DNA of 64,000 nucleotides from Microbacterium thalassium (lineage in GTDB: Bacteria > Actinomycetota > Actinomycetes > Actinomycetales > Microbacteriaceae): NCBI RefSeq assembly GCF_014208045.1, contig NZ_JACHML010000001.1, positions 3,286,001-3,350,000 of the forward strand. The letters are read 5' to 3'. Below the pieces are notes generated by a model. It was not told the origin of the DNA. It worked only from the letters and a program-made list of their open reading frames with translations, and did not search any database. The first letter of the stretch is position 1. Each line of letters begins with the position of its first letter. Positions 54,362 to 63,399 of the stretch are shown here, in pieces. Made by a program: the position numbers and the translations under genes.

Positions 54362-55624
54362 TCAGCGTCGCGCGCCGGCCTCGGTGCGGCGATGCGTCCG
54401 CATCAGCACGACGGCGACCGCGAGGATCGCGACGGCGAGCATCTGCAGCAGGATCGTGATGGCGACCAGCCACGGGATCGAGATGTCGTAGAGCCATCCG
54501 GCGAGCGCACCGCCGATCGCGGCGGCGACGCCCGCGATCGCGCCGAACACGCCGTAGGCGGTGCCGCGACGGCGGGAGTCGACCACGTCGGCGACGACCG
54601 CGCGCATCGTCGACTCCTGCACGCCGAGCGCGGCGCCCCACAGGAGCGCGCCGACGATGAAGGCGGCTGTCTCGTACGAGAACGCCAGCGCCGGCACGAT
54701 CGCCGCGATCACGGGCAGCAGCACCAGCACGCCCGCGCCGACCCGGTCGTAGAGCCACCCGACGCCGAGCGCCACGAGGGCGTCGACCACCATGACCGCC
54801 GCGTACAGCACGGGGATCCACGGCGTCGCGACGACGCCCCACTGCACGGCGTGGAACGACACCAGACCGAAGGTCGCGAAGCCCGCGAGCGTCACGGCCA
54901 CGAAGATCGCGTACGCCCAGAACACCGCGGGCAGACGCGTCACGGGAGTCTGCCCGCGCGCGACCTCCACATGGTGCGCCTCTTCGAACTGCGCCGGCTG
55001 CGGCGCGCGCGCCCGCAGCCACAGCAGGAGGACGATGACGGCGATCCCGGGGATCGCCAGCACCGCCAGGCTCGGGCCGTAGTCGCCGCCGGTCAGCGCC
55101 AGCATGCCGGCCACGGCGAGCGGGCCCAGCACGGCGCCGAACTGGTCGATCGCCTCGTGCACGGCGAAGCCGCGCCCGCGGCCGATCCGCGACGTCGCGA
55201 ACGACAGCATGGCGTCCTTGGCCGGCGAGCGGACCGCCTTGCCGACGCGCTCGGCGATGATGAGCGCCGCCGCGACCCACAGCACCGAGGCGTATCCGAG
55301 CAGCGGGACGCTGATGATCGTGATCGCGTAGCCGGTGATCGCCCACGCCCAGAACCGCCGCGTGCGATCGGTGAGCGGGCCAGACACGAACCGCAGCAGC
55401 AGCGCCGCGGACTCCCCGATGCCCGTCACGACGCCGACTACGACGGCGCTCGCGCCGACGGCGGCGAGGATCGGCCCGGTGACCGCCCGTGCGCCTTCGT
55501 ACACGACATCGGCGAGCAGGCTCACGACGCCGAACGTGACGATGAACCGCCAGGGCGAGATCAGCGGGCGTCGCCGAGGCGCGTCGACCTCGGGCCGCGC
55601 GTGATCGCCGGGCGAGACGTTCAT
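54362..55624 (-). CDS. MFS transporter
   Basis: Membrane transporter of 420 aa with about 12 helices. The MFS motif A is seen as GPLTDRTRRFWAWA after the second helix, and a second loop motif as GWLYDRVGAG. The central loop is basic and Pro/Gln-rich (RARAPQPAQFEEAHH). KAVRSPAKDAMLSFATSR and GFAVHEAIDQFGAVLGPLAV are typical for a group of MFS proteins annotated as putative drug or metabolite exporters. Convergent with the P450 gene. Confidence 0.88.
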   Translation of the reverse strand: MNVSPGDHARPEVDAPRRRPLISPWRFIVTFGVVSLLADVVYEGARAVTGPILAAVGASAVVVGVVTGIGESAALLLRFVSGPLTDRTRRFWAWAITGYAITIISVPLLGYASVLWVAAALIIAERVGKAVRSPAKDAMLSFATSRIGRGRGFAVHEAIDQFGAVLGPLAVAGMLALTGGDYGPSLAVLAIPGIAVIVLLLWLRARAPQPAQFEEAHHVEVARGQTPVTRLPAVFWAYAIFVAVTLAGFATFGLVSFHAVQWGVVATPWIPVLYAAVMVVDALVALGVGWLYDRVGAGVLVLLPVIAAIVPALAFSYETAAFIVGALLWGAALGVQESTMRAVVADVVDSRRRGTAYGVFGAIAGVAAAIGGALAGWLYDISIPWLVAITILLQMLAVAILAVAVVLMRTHRRTEAGARR

Positions 55625-55729
55625 CGGGCGTTCCCCTCTCCACCTGCGGCCAGGCTACGCCCACGGCCGCCGGCCCCGCGTCACGCATCCACAGGTGACG
55701 ACGTCGGCAGCCCTCCGTACACTCCGAGC

Positions 55730-56143
55730 ATGGAGATCCAGTTCGTCGCGGGCTTCGGGCCCATCACGCGCGGCACGCCCGACGAGGCGCTCGGCTTCTG
55801 GTCGCACTCGTTCGGGATCGGGTTCGAGGAGCTCGCCCCGGGCTACTTCCACTCGCACGATCTCGGGGGAACGAAGGCGTTCGCCCTGTGGCCCCTCTCG
55901 CAGGCCGCCGAGGCGACCTTCGGCACGTCGCAGTGGCCCGCGGACCATCCCGTCCCGCAGGCGTGGATCGAGTTCGAGGTCGCATCGCCGGATGCCGTCG
56001 GCGACGGCGTCGACGAGCTCCGCGCGCAAGGGCACGACATCCTCGTCGACGCGCACGAGGAACCGTGGGGGCAGACGGCGGCGCGCCTGCAGAGCCCCGA
56101 GGGACTGCTCGTCGGGCTCTCGTACCTGCCCTCGTACCACTGA
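55730..56143 (+). CDS. VOC family protein
   Basis: Protein of 137 aa of the glyoxalase/bleomycin resistance (VOC) fold. PITRGTPDEALGFWSHSFGI near the start and EEPWGQTAARLQSPEGLLVG near the end form the typical paired beta-alpha-beta-beta-beta units, with His and Glu for a metal site. TACACT (55718-55723) lies 6 nt before the ATG. Substrate unknown. Confidence 0.87.
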   Translation: MEIQFVAGFGPITRGTPDEALGFWSHSFGIGFEELAPGYFHSHDLGGTKAFALWPLSQAAEATFGTSQWPADHPVPQAWIEFEVASPDAVGDGVDELRAQGHDILVDAHEEPWGQTAARLQSPEGLLVGLSYLPSYH

Positions 56144-56238
56144 CCGGCGCCCTCGACCGGGCCGCCCCTGGCGGCACGCGGGACCATCGGCCCGGCCCCT
56201 CGGCGGCGTCGCGCTGTACCGTGGCGGCGGGAGGAGCC

Positions 56239-57081
56239 ATGGGCACCGACGCGAAGAAGCTCTCCGACACGATCCGAACCGGCCGGTTCTCGACCGGCCT
56301 CTCGTACGACGCCATGGGCGACGGCGACACCACCGTGCTGTTCCTGCCCGGCGGGCCGGGCGTCGTGCGCAGGATCTGGAAGAAGGTCACCAAGGGCCTG
56401 CTGCGCCCGCTCGCGGAGGGAGGCTGCAGCGTGTGGCGGCTGGGCAGACGCCGCGACATGCCGACCGGCTACACGATCGCCGACATGGCCGACGACGTCG
56501 CGGCCGTGATCGAGCAGGACTTCGACGGACACGTCGACGCCGTCGTGTCGGTGTCGCTCGGCGGACTCATCGCGCTGGAGCTCGCGGCGCGGCATCCGGA
56601 CGCCGTCGGCTGCGTCGTGCTCATCGGATCCGCCGCGCGGCCGTCACCGGCCGCGGCCGAGGCCGTGCAGCGGTACGGCGCGGCCCTCGCCGCGGGAAGA
56701 TTCGCCGACGCCGCCGCGATCATGCTCGAGGACTTCCTCCCCGGGGACGACCTGGTGTTCCTCCGCCGCCGCCTCGGCCGCGTCTACAGCCGCGAGCTCG
56801 CCGCATCCGGCAACAACCGCCCCGACGTGCTCGTCGAGGCCGACGCCGTCGCCGGGTTCGACGCCCGGCCCGACCTGCCGCGGATCACCGCGCCGGTCCT
56901 GATCATCGCCGGCGACGACGATCACGAGTTCCCCCTCGATGTCGTCGAGGACACCGCGCGGCGCATTCCCGACAGCTGGCTCATCCGGTACTCGAGCCAC
57001 GACCACAGCGGCATCATCTTCGACCGGCGCAACGTCGGCAACATCCTCGCCTTCGTCTCGTCGTCGACGGCGGAAGCCTGA
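56239..57081 (+). CDS. alpha/beta hydrolase
   Basis: Hydrolase of 280 aa. The oxyanion-hole LFLPGGPGVVRR (near residue 35), the nucleophile elbow VSVSLGGLIALELAARHP (S-L-G-G, where the usual GxSxG reads V-S-V-S-L-G-G), the acid in VLIIAGDDDHEFPL and the C-terminal His (SHDHSGIIFDRR) give a complete-looking triad. The elbow lacks the first Gly, which is tolerated in some families. GGAGG precedes ATG 56239. Substrate unknown. Confidence 0.88.
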   Translation: MGTDAKKLSDTIRTGRFSTGLSYDAMGDGDTTVLFLPGGPGVVRRIWKKVTKGLLRPLAEGGCSVWRLGRRRDMPTGYTIADMADDVAAVIEQDFDGHVDAVVSVSLGGLIALELAARHPDAVGCVVLIGSAARPSPAAAEAVQRYGAALAAGRFADAAAIMLEDFLPGDDLVFLRRRLGRVYSRELAASGNNRPDVLVEADAVAGFDARPDLPRITAPVLIIAGDDDHEFPLDVVEDTARRIPDSWLIRYSSHDHSGIIFDRRNVGNILAFVSSSTAEA

Positions 57082-57157
57082 CTCGCCCACCGAGCCCGCG
57101 CCGCTGCCCGCACAGCCTTCGCCGCGCACGGAAGCGGCGCGGGGCGGCTGATCGCGC

Positions 57158-57751
57158 TCAGATCAGCCAGCGGAGCTTCTGCACGAAGGGCAGCTTCTTC
57201 CACCAGGCGCCCAGACCCCACGTGTCACCGGCGGCCAGCACGGCGATGGCGATCGCGGCGAGGGCGTAGATGATGTGGTAGTCCACGAGCGGGTTCGTCG
57301 AGCCGGCGTTCGCGGCGAAGGGCCACTCGGCGAAGTACATCAGCAGCATCATCGCGGTGGTCGCGACGGCCGCCACGCGCAGCCCGATGCCGAGCATGAG
57401 CGCCACGCCGATGCCGAGGAGGCCCAGCATGAAGAGTGCGTCCACGAGCGGGTTCGCGAGGGCCTGGAAGAAGGGCTGCAGCGGTCCGACGACGGCGTTG
57501 TTGAGGAAGCCCTGGGCCGGCGTCCCGCCGTTGATCCAGGCGCGCTCGACGGGGGTCGAGAACCCGAGTCCGAACGTCTTGTCGAGGAACGCCCAGAGGA
57601 AGATGAAGCCGGTCGAAAGGCGCAGCACCGCGAGAGCGCGGCGGCCGGCGACGGTGGTGACGATGTCGCGCTCGAGCGCGACAGGCTTCGCCGCGGCGGC
57701 GGCACGGTCGGTCGCGACGGCGCCGGTCGAGGGGACAGCGTGCGTGGTCAT
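57158..57751 (-). CDS. DoxX family membrane protein
   Basis: Membrane protein of 197 aa with four helices (LRLSTGFIFLWAFLDKTFGL, VDALFMLGLLGIGVALMLGI, AAVATTAMMLLMYFAEWPFA, IIYALAAIAIAVLAAGDTWG). The DoxX family includes the membrane subunit of thiosulfate:quinone oxidoreductase and redox-stress partners of superoxide dismutase. The ATG at 57751 has GGAGATCC upstream. A GntR-type operator lies 72 bp before the ATG and a DosR-like box 114 bp before it, the same pair as near 1.2 kb, which points to redox or hypoxia control. Confidence 0.9.
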   Translation of the reverse strand: MTTHAVPSTGAVATDRAAAAAKPVALERDIVTTVAGRRALAVLRLSTGFIFLWAFLDKTFGLGFSTPVERAWINGGTPAQGFLNNAVVGPLQPFFQALANPLVDALFMLGLLGIGVALMLGIGLRVAAVATTAMMLLMYFAEWPFAANAGSTNPLVDYHIIYALAAIAIAVLAAGDTWGLGAWWKKLPFVQKLRWLI

Positions 57752-57822
57752 GGGGGGATCTCCTTTGCCATGGGAGGCCGTGCTTGCGCCGGGTGGGCAT
57801 CGGCTCGGTCTCGGTGTTCGCT

Positions 57823-57837
57823 TGTGGTCTGACCACA
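57823..57837. promoter_or_regulatory. GntR/FadR-type operator TGTGGTCTGACCACA
   Basis: Perfect 7-bp arms around a central T, 72 bp upstream of the DoxX ATG. Third copy of the TGGTCNGACCA word in the window. Confidence 0.62.
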
Positions 57838-57864
57838 CAAGAATCCGCCACGATCGATGCATCC

Positions 57865-57886
57865 GCATAGGACCTTCGTCCCATGC
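57865..57886. promoter_or_regulatory. DosR/DevR-like box upstream of the DoxX gene
   Basis: GCATAGGAC-CTTC-GTCCCATGC has 9-bp arms with one mismatched pair. Read on the minus strand the core is GGGACGAAGGTCC, close to the DosR consensus. It is farther from the gene than the GntR-type operator, the same order as near 1.2 kb. Confidence 0.5.
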
Positions 57887-57917
57887 GCGTTCAGGAACCT
57901 CTCAGGCTCCCGCGCCG

Positions 57918-58319
57918 TCACTCCGGCGCACTCCCGGTGAGCAGGCGGACCGCCGGGAGGTCGGGCGTCGCCCAGTCCATCCCGGCCAGCGACGCCGGCT
58001 CGAGCCAGACGAGACGATCGTGGTCGGTGCTGGCGACCGGCCCCGCACCCTCGAGCTCGGCGCGGAAGCACGTCAGGCGGATCACGCGGTCGCCCGCATC
58101 CGTCTCATCCGTCGTGAGGTGGCCGGTGATGCGGATGCCGACGCCGAGCTCCTCCTCGATCTCGCGGACGAGCGCCTCCTCGGGATCTTCGCCCGCCTCG
58201 ACCTTGCCGCCGGGGAACTCCCACCGCCCGCCGGCTGTCTTCTCGGGCCGGCGCCGGCAGGCGAGGATCCAGCCGTCCCGTTCGATGACCGCGGCGACGA
58301 CGACCAGCGGCTGGGTCAT
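57918..58319 (-). CDS. NUDIX hydrolase, MutT/CTP pyrophosphohydrolase-like
   Basis: NUDIX enzyme of 133 aa that cleaves nucleoside diphosphate-linked substrates, often damaged nucleotides. The NUDIX box is complete: GGKVEAGEDPEEALVREIEEELGV, of which GKVEAGEDPEEALVREIEEE holds all metal ligands. PLVVVAAVIERDGWILACRR is the MutT-like beginning. ATG 58319 overlaps the amidase stop by 4 bp (ATGA), so it is the second gene of an amidase-NUDIX operon. Confidence 0.93.
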   Translation of the reverse strand: MTQPLVVVAAVIERDGWILACRRRPEKTAGGRWEFPGGKVEAGEDPEEALVREIEEELGVGIRITGHLTTDETDAGDRVIRLTCFRAELEGAGPVASTDHDRLVWLEPASLAGMDWATPDLPAVRLLTGSAPE

Positions 58320-59761
58320 GAGCCCTCCTTCGCCGACGGCGGTGCCGGGACACCGCACACCGCCTCGATCGCGCGTGCGGCCTCGAGGGCGATCCGGTCA
58401 CCCTGCGGCGGACCGATCACCTGGACGCCGGTCGGCATCCCCGACGCGTCGAGGCCGGCCGGGACGGCGACCGCCGGCAGGCCGAGGGCGTTGACGGCCA
58501 CCGTGAGGCGCAGATCGCGCCACGCCATCGTCGCCGCGTCGCCGCCGCTGGTGCGATCGCCCACGCCGCGACCGGCCAGGTCGTAGTCCGGCGGGCCGAT
58601 GCGCGACGCCGACACCGGACCCAGGATCAGGGGGACGTCGCGCTGCAGCCGGCGCCACGCCGCACCGATGACGGCACGGCGCGCCCACGCGTCGGCGTAC
58701 TCGTGCGCCGATTCGTACGGCACTGCCGCCGCCGTGCTGTCGCGCAGGAACCGCGACGCCGAGCGTCCGAGCGGCAGCGGCAGCACATCCGGGCCGAGGC
58801 TGAACAGCATGTCGGTGCACGCCAGGCGCCGCCACAGCACGATGGTCTCCTCCAGGTGCGGCAGGTCGACGTCGACGAGCTCCCAACCGTCGTCCATCAG
58901 CGCCCGGGCGGCGCGCTCGACGGATGCCGCGACCTCGGGGTCGACGCCCCAGCCGAGCGGATCGGCGACGACACCCACGCGCCGTGGCACCAGCACCGGA
59001 TCGGTGAGCGCGGCAGAGACCGGGTCGTCGGCATCCGGGCCCTCGAGGACGTCGAGGGCGAGCGCGAGATCGTCGACGGAGCGCGCGAGCGGCCCGTTCA
59101 CCGAAAACTGCTGCAGTGTCAGAGCGACCGGCACCTCGCGCACCGCGGCCCGCGGCACGCGCCCGAACGAGGGCCGCAGTCCGCAGATCCCCACCGCGGA
59201 GGCGGGGATGCGCACCGACCCGCCGAAGTCGTTGCCGAGCCCGAGCGTGGACATGCCCGTCGCGACGGCCACGGCGTCGCCGCCGCTGGAGCCTCCCGCG
59301 CTGCGTTCGGGATCCCACGGGTTCAGCGTGCGCCCGAACATGTCGTTGTCGGTGTCCCACCGCATGCCGAAATCGGGCATGTTGCCGCGCCCGATCGGGA
59401 TGGCGCCCGCGTCGCGCAGGCGCCGCACGACGACGGCATCCGTCGCCGGCACGGCGTCTTCGGCGCCGTGCCACGCGTTCGTGGTCGCCGACCACGTGAG
59501 GTCGATGTTCTCCTTGACCGTGAACGGCACGCCCGCGAGAGGCCCGGCGTCACGCCCCGCGGCCAGGTCGTGGTCGAGGGATGCCGCTTCGGCGCGCGCC
59601 CGGTCGGCGAACGCGACCGTGACGGCGCCCAGGCGCGGATTGAGGTCCTCGAGACGGGCCAGGTGCGCCTCGACCACCTCGCGCGCGGACACGGCTCGCG
59701 ACGCGACGACCGCGGCGATACGCCGCGCGGTCGGCAGACCCGGCGCCGGCTCGTTCTGCAT
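58316..59761 (-). CDS. amidase (amidase signature family)
   Basis: Amide hydrolase of 481 aa. The Ser-Ser-Lys catalytic triad is visible: K83 in GVPFTVKENIDL, the cis-Ser S158 in SAGGSSGGDAVAVATG, and the nucleophile S182 in GLGNDFGGSVRIPA. NGPLARSVDDLALALDVLEG is also typical. Substrate specificity is not readable. It is followed by a NUDIX gene with 4-bp overlap and is divergent from an amidohydrolase-glutamine synthetase pair, so it may feed amide nitrogen into the same pathway. ATG 59761 is the start that gives a normal-length protein. Confidence 0.93.
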   Translation of the reverse strand: MQNEPAPGLPTARRIAAVVASRAVSAREVVEAHLARLEDLNPRLGAVTVAFADRARAEAASLDHDLAAGRDAGPLAGVPFTVKENIDLTWSATTNAWHGAEDAVPATDAVVVRRLRDAGAIPIGRGNMPDFGMRWDTDNDMFGRTLNPWDPERSAGGSSGGDAVAVATGMSTLGLGNDFGGSVRIPASAVGICGLRPSFGRVPRAAVREVPVALTLQQFSVNGPLARSVDDLALALDVLEGPDADDPVSAALTDPVLVPRRVGVVADPLGWGVDPEVAASVERAARALMDDGWELVDVDLPHLEETIVLWRRLACTDMLFSLGPDVLPLPLGRSASRFLRDSTAAAVPYESAHEYADAWARRAVIGAAWRRLQRDVPLILGPVSASRIGPPDYDLAGRGVGDRTSGGDAATMAWRDLRLTVAVNALGLPAVAVPAGLDASGMPTGVQVIGPPQGDRIALEAARAIEAVCGVPAPPSAKEGS

Positions 59762-59914
59762 CCGCACCCCCTGTCGATCAAACCACGCCGCGCCGCCGCC
59801 CCACGAGGGGCTTCGAACGTCGGGCGAGAGCGGATGCCGCGAGCTGCGGCGACCGGAGGCCACGACGCACCGGCCGCCGGACGTGCGGGGCTTCCCCGGG
59901 CCGCGGGCGGCGGC

Positions 59915-59920
59915 TAGCGT
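59915..59920 (+). promoter_or_regulatory. -10 element TAGCGT of the amidohydrolase-GS operon
   Basis: TAGCGT lies 7 nt before ATG 59928, predicting a leaderless transcript for the two-gene operon. Confidence 0.45.
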
Positions 59921-59927
59921 CGGGTCC

Positions 59928-61097
59928 ATGCAGCGGCCCGCGGGAGCCTCGTCGGCCCGCGACGCCCTGCGGCGCGCGGCCTCGGGCATCGCGCTGATCG
60001 ACCACCACGCGCACAGCGTGCTGCGGACAGGTCCCGACCGCGCCGGTTTCGAAGACGCGATGACCGAGGCGCACGAGCGTCCGCCGGCGCCGGCGACGGC
60101 CTTCGACAGCCAGCTCGGGTTCGCCCTGCGCCGCCACTGCGCGCCCGTGCTGGGTCTCGAGCCCTTCGCGCCGGCCCAGGCGTACCTCGCGCGCCGGGCC
60201 GAGCTCGGGGCCGCCGAGGCGACGCGTCGGCTCCTGGCGGCATCCGGCATCGGGCTCGTGCTCCTCGATCACGGCTACGCCGCCGAGCGGCTGCTCACGC
60301 CGGCCGAGTTCACGACGGTGACGGGCGTGCCCACCCGTCCCGTCGTGCGCCTCGAGGCCGTCGCCGAGGAGGCGTTCGAGGCTTCCCGCGACGCGCACGA
60401 GCTGGTGCGCGCGATCGACGCGCGACTGGAGGCGGCGAGCGCGACCGCGACCGCCTGGAAGACGATCGCCGCCTACCGCACCGGCCTCGCCCTCGACCCC
60501 GCACCGCCCGGCGACGGAGAGGTCCGGGCGGCGGCCGCGGACTGGATCGCGACCGGCGACCGGCGGCTGCGGCATCCGGTGCTCGTCCGCCATCTGATCT
60601 GGTGGGCCCTCTCGCGCGGCGGCGCGCTGCAGGTGCACACGGGATTCGGCGACCCCGACCTGCTCCTCGCCGACGCGAACCCGCTGCACCTGCAGCCGCT
60701 CATCGCCCGCGCCACCTCGACCGGCTCCCGCATCGCCCTGCTGCACTGCCATCCGTTCGAACGCGAAGCGGCGTTCCTGTGCCACGCGTTCGGGCACGTC
60801 GTCATGGACGTCGGGCTGGCCGTGCCGCACCTCGGCGCCCAGGCGCCGGGCAGCATCCGGCAGGCGCTCGGCCTGGCACCGCTGCACGCGGTGCTGTTCT
60901 CGACCGACGCGTGGGGCCTGCCCGAGCTGTACCTGCTCGGCTCGAGGCTGTGGCGCGACGCGATCGTCGACGTGCTCGGCGCGCACGTCGAGGCGGGCGA
61001 ATGGACGCTCGACGACGCGGTGCGCGTCATCGGGATGATCGGCCGAGGCAACGCCGAGCGCACCTACGGACTCTCCACGGAAGGCGAACGACCATGA
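59928..61097 (+). CDS. amidohydrolase family protein (FluG N-terminal domain-like)
   Basis: Metal-dependent hydrolase of 389 aa with a TIM-barrel layout. The HxH metal motif is LIDHHAHSVLRTGP (residues about 24-29), and further ligands are seen in LLLDHGYAAERLL-type text (VLLDHGYA), LQVHTGFGDPDLLLAD, LLHCHPFEREAAFL, and FSTDAWGLPELYLLGS with the catalytic Asp. This composition matches amidohydrolases linked to nodulin/FluG-type glutamine synthetases. The gene overlaps the glutamine synthetase gene by 4 bp. Confidence 0.9.
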   Translation: MQRPAGASSARDALRRAASGIALIDHHAHSVLRTGPDRAGFEDAMTEAHERPPAPATAFDSQLGFALRRHCAPVLGLEPFAPAQAYLARRAELGAAEATRRLLAASGIGLVLLDHGYAAERLLTPAEFTTVTGVPTRPVVRLEAVAEEAFEASRDAHELVRAIDARLEAASATATAWKTIAAYRTGLALDPAPPGDGEVRAAAADWIATGDRRLRHPVLVRHLIWWALSRGGALQVHTGFGDPDLLLADANPLHLQPLIARATSTGSRIALLHCHPFEREAAFLCHAFGHVVMDVGLAVPHLGAQAPGSIRQALGLAPLHAVLFSTDAWGLPELYLLGSRLWRDAIVDVLGAHVEAGEWTLDDAVRVIGMIGRGNAERTYGLSTEGERP

Positions 61098-62380
61098 CCG
61101 AACCCGCCCCCGTCGAACCGCTCGTGTTCGGCTCGATCGTCGACCCCGGCGGCGTCACGCGCGCCAAGGCGGTGCCCGCCGACCGGCTCGACGAGTTCGC
61201 CCGCGTCGGCATGGGCGCCTCCCCCAGCTGGAACGTGTTCTGCGTCGACGACCAGCTGGCCTTCACCGACCGTTTCAACGTCGCGGGAGACCTGCGGCTG
61301 CGCATCGACCCCGAAGCGCTGCGCAGCCTCGGCGACGGCGTGCAGTGGGCCCCGGCGACGATCCACACGCAGGACGGCGCGACCTCGCCGGCGTGCACGC
61401 GGTCCGCACTCGAGCGGACGGTGGACCGGCTCGCCGCCGACGGCATCACGGCGCGCATCGGGCACGAGCTGGAATTCACGCTGTTCGAGGGAGTCCCGGT
61501 GCCGCAGTGGTCGGCGTACGGACTCGGCGCGGCGCTGGATCAGCGGGAGTTCCTGCAGAGCGTGCTCGCGCGCGCGTGGATCGCCGACCTCGGGATCGCA
61601 CAGGTGCACGCCGAGTTCGGCGCGAACCAGTTCGAGATCTCGCTTCCGGCGCTGCCCCCGGTCGAGGCGGCGGACGCTCTCGTGCTGGCGCGCACCGTCA
61701 TCTCGCAGGCCGCGCGCGAGCATTCGATGGCGGCGTCGTTCTCGCCGCTGCCCGCCGAGGGCGGCGCGGGCAACGGCGCGCACCTGCACCTGTCGCTGAC
61801 GACCGGGGACGCGCCGGTGTTCGAGGGAGGCGACCGCGAGCACGGGCTGACGGATGCCGGAGCCGCGGCGATCGGCGGGATCCTGGCCGCGCTCCCCGAC
61901 CTGATGGGCGCGCTCGCGTCGTCGGCGCTGTCGGCGACGCGCATGCAGCCGGGCATGTGGTCGGGAGCGTGGTGCTGCTGGGGAACGGAGAACCGCGAGG
62001 CCGCTGTGCGGCTCATCGAGGGCGGCCCGGGGGCCGCGGGCGGAGCGAACGTCGAGGTGAAGTGCATGGACGCGTCGGCGAACCCGTACGCCGCCACCGC
62101 GGTGCTGCTCGAGGCCGCACGCGCCGGCATCCGCGACGGAGCAGCCCTCCCGCCGGAGGTGACGGTCAACCCGGCTTCAGCGGACCCCGCGCCCGCGCTC
62201 CTGCCGACCGACGGCCCCGATCAGCTCGTGCGGCTCGCGCGGTCGCCGATCGCCGGGACGGCCCTCGGCGCGTGGATCGTCGAGGCGGTCGGCGCCGTGC
62301 GCTCGCTCGAGCACGCGACGTACGCGGACACGCCGCTCGCCGAGACCGCCGAGCGGCTGCGGTACGCCTGGACGAACTGA
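61094..62380 (+). CDS. glutamine synthetase family protein (gamma-glutamyl ligase, FluG C-terminal domain-like)
   Basis: ATP-dependent gamma-glutamyl ligase of 428 aa. The GS catalytic blocks are present: GHELEFTLFEG with two metal-binding Glu, HAEFGANQFEISLP, NGAHLHLSL (ATP/metal-binding His), and NREAAVRLIEGG plus VKCMDASANPY. It lacks the full N-terminal beta-grasp motifs of GlnA and is closer to GlnT/PuuA-type enzymes that act on amines other than ammonia. In fungi an amidohydrolase and a GS domain are fused in FluG; here they are adjacent overlapping genes. It is the second gene of a leaderless operon. Confidence 0.9.
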   Translation: MTEPAPVEPLVFGSIVDPGGVTRAKAVPADRLDEFARVGMGASPSWNVFCVDDQLAFTDRFNVAGDLRLRIDPEALRSLGDGVQWAPATIHTQDGATSPACTRSALERTVDRLAADGITARIGHELEFTLFEGVPVPQWSAYGLGAALDQREFLQSVLARAWIADLGIAQVHAEFGANQFEISLPALPPVEAADALVLARTVISQAAREHSMAASFSPLPAEGGAGNGAHLHLSLTTGDAPVFEGGDREHGLTDAGAAAIGGILAALPDLMGALASSALSATRMQPGMWSGAWCCWGTENREAAVRLIEGGPGAAGGANVEVKCMDASANPYAATAVLLEAARAGIRDGAALPPEVTVNPASADPAPALLPTDGPDQLVRLARSPIAGTALGAWIVEAVGAVRSLEHATYADTPLAETAERLRYAWTN

Positions 62381-62398
62381 CCCCCGCGGCCGGCGCCG

Positions 62399-63373
62399 TC
62401 AGCCGGCCGGACGGACCACGAGCTTGCCGGCGACGTGCCCGGCCTCGAGCAGACCCAGCGCCTCGAGAGCCTGGCCGAGGTCGAACGTCTGCTGCACGGC
62501 GGGCGCGAGCGAGCCGTCGGAGAGCCACCCGGCGAGCGCGGTCAGGTCGTCGGCGCGCACCTTCGCCATCATCCGCCGGTGATCCACGCCGCGCACGCGG
62601 GCGGCGACCGCGCGCCGCATCGTCGCCGCGAGCGGCCCGAGGAGGCGCCCGCCGCCCACCGCGCCGACCAGCACGACCCGCCCGCCGGGGGCGAGCAGCG
62701 CCGTGAGCGCCGAGACGGATGCCGTCCCCACTGTGTCGAGGACGACGTCGTAGGGACCTGCGGGGGTCGCGCCCGCCGTGTAGTCGAAGACCTCGTCCGC
62801 ACCGAGTCCTCGCACCAGCTCGACATTGCGCCCCGAGCACACCGCGTCGACGCGGCTCGCACCGAGGATGCGCGCGAGCTGCACCGCGAGATGGCCGACG
62901 CCGCCCGACGCGCCCCACACCAGCACGCGCTCGCCCGCCGCGAGCCCCGCCGTCTCGCGCAGCGCCTGCAGCGCGGTCATGCCGGCCATCGCCACGGCGG
63001 CTCCTGCGTCGAACGACACCCCGTCGGGGAGGGTTGCGACCGATGCCGGGCCGGCCAGGGCGTGTTCGGCCAGCGCCCCGCGACCGATCGTGCCGAACAC
63101 GCGGTCACCGACGGCGACGCCCTCGACCTCGTCGCCGACGGCGTCGACGACGCCGGCGACGTCCGCCCCGACGCCGCGGGGCTCGCGCACGCGCAGCCCG
63201 GTCTGCAGGCGCATGATCCAGGGGTCGCCGCGGTACAGGTGCCAGTCGAACGGGTTGAGCGCGGCCGCCTCGACACGGATGCGGATGCGATCGGGGCCCG
63301 GCTCCGGCCGGGGCACGTCGCCCAGCACCAGGCCCGCGGCATCCGTGTACCGATCGTGTGTGACGGCCTTCAT
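62399..63373 (-). CDS. NAD(P)-dependent quinone oxidoreductase-like MDR protein
   Basis: Medium-chain reductase of 324 aa without catalytic zinc ligands. AALNPFDWHLYRGDPW is the family replacement of the zinc site, and VLVWGASGGVGHLAVQLARI is the NADPH-binding motif. Similar enzymes reduce quinones or enones. It is divergent from a TetR gene, and the shared region contains two CTTAC-N3-GTANG operators, so it is the probable target of that regulator. Confidence 0.92.
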   Translation of the reverse strand: MKAVTHDRYTDAAGLVLGDVPRPEPGPDRIRIRVEAAALNPFDWHLYRGDPWIMRLQTGLRVREPRGVGADVAGVVDAVGDEVEGVAVGDRVFGTIGRGALAEHALAGPASVATLPDGVSFDAGAAVAMAGMTALQALRETAGLAAGERVLVWGASGGVGHLAVQLARILGASRVDAVCSGRNVELVRGLGADEVFDYTAGATPAGPYDVVLDTVGTASVSALTALLAPGGRVVLVGAVGGGRLLGPLAATMRRAVAARVRGVDHRRMMAKVRADDLTALAGWLSDGSLAPAVQQTFDLGQALEALGLLEAGHVAGKLVVRPAG

Positions 63374-63399
63374 GACAGCTCCTCGCGATGCAAATGAAA

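Noticed and set aside
53006..55624. Secondary-metabolite cluster built around the P450 and the MFS transporter
   Set aside because: The two genes are convergent, and no polyketide, peptide synthetase, terpene or RiPP gene is adjacent.
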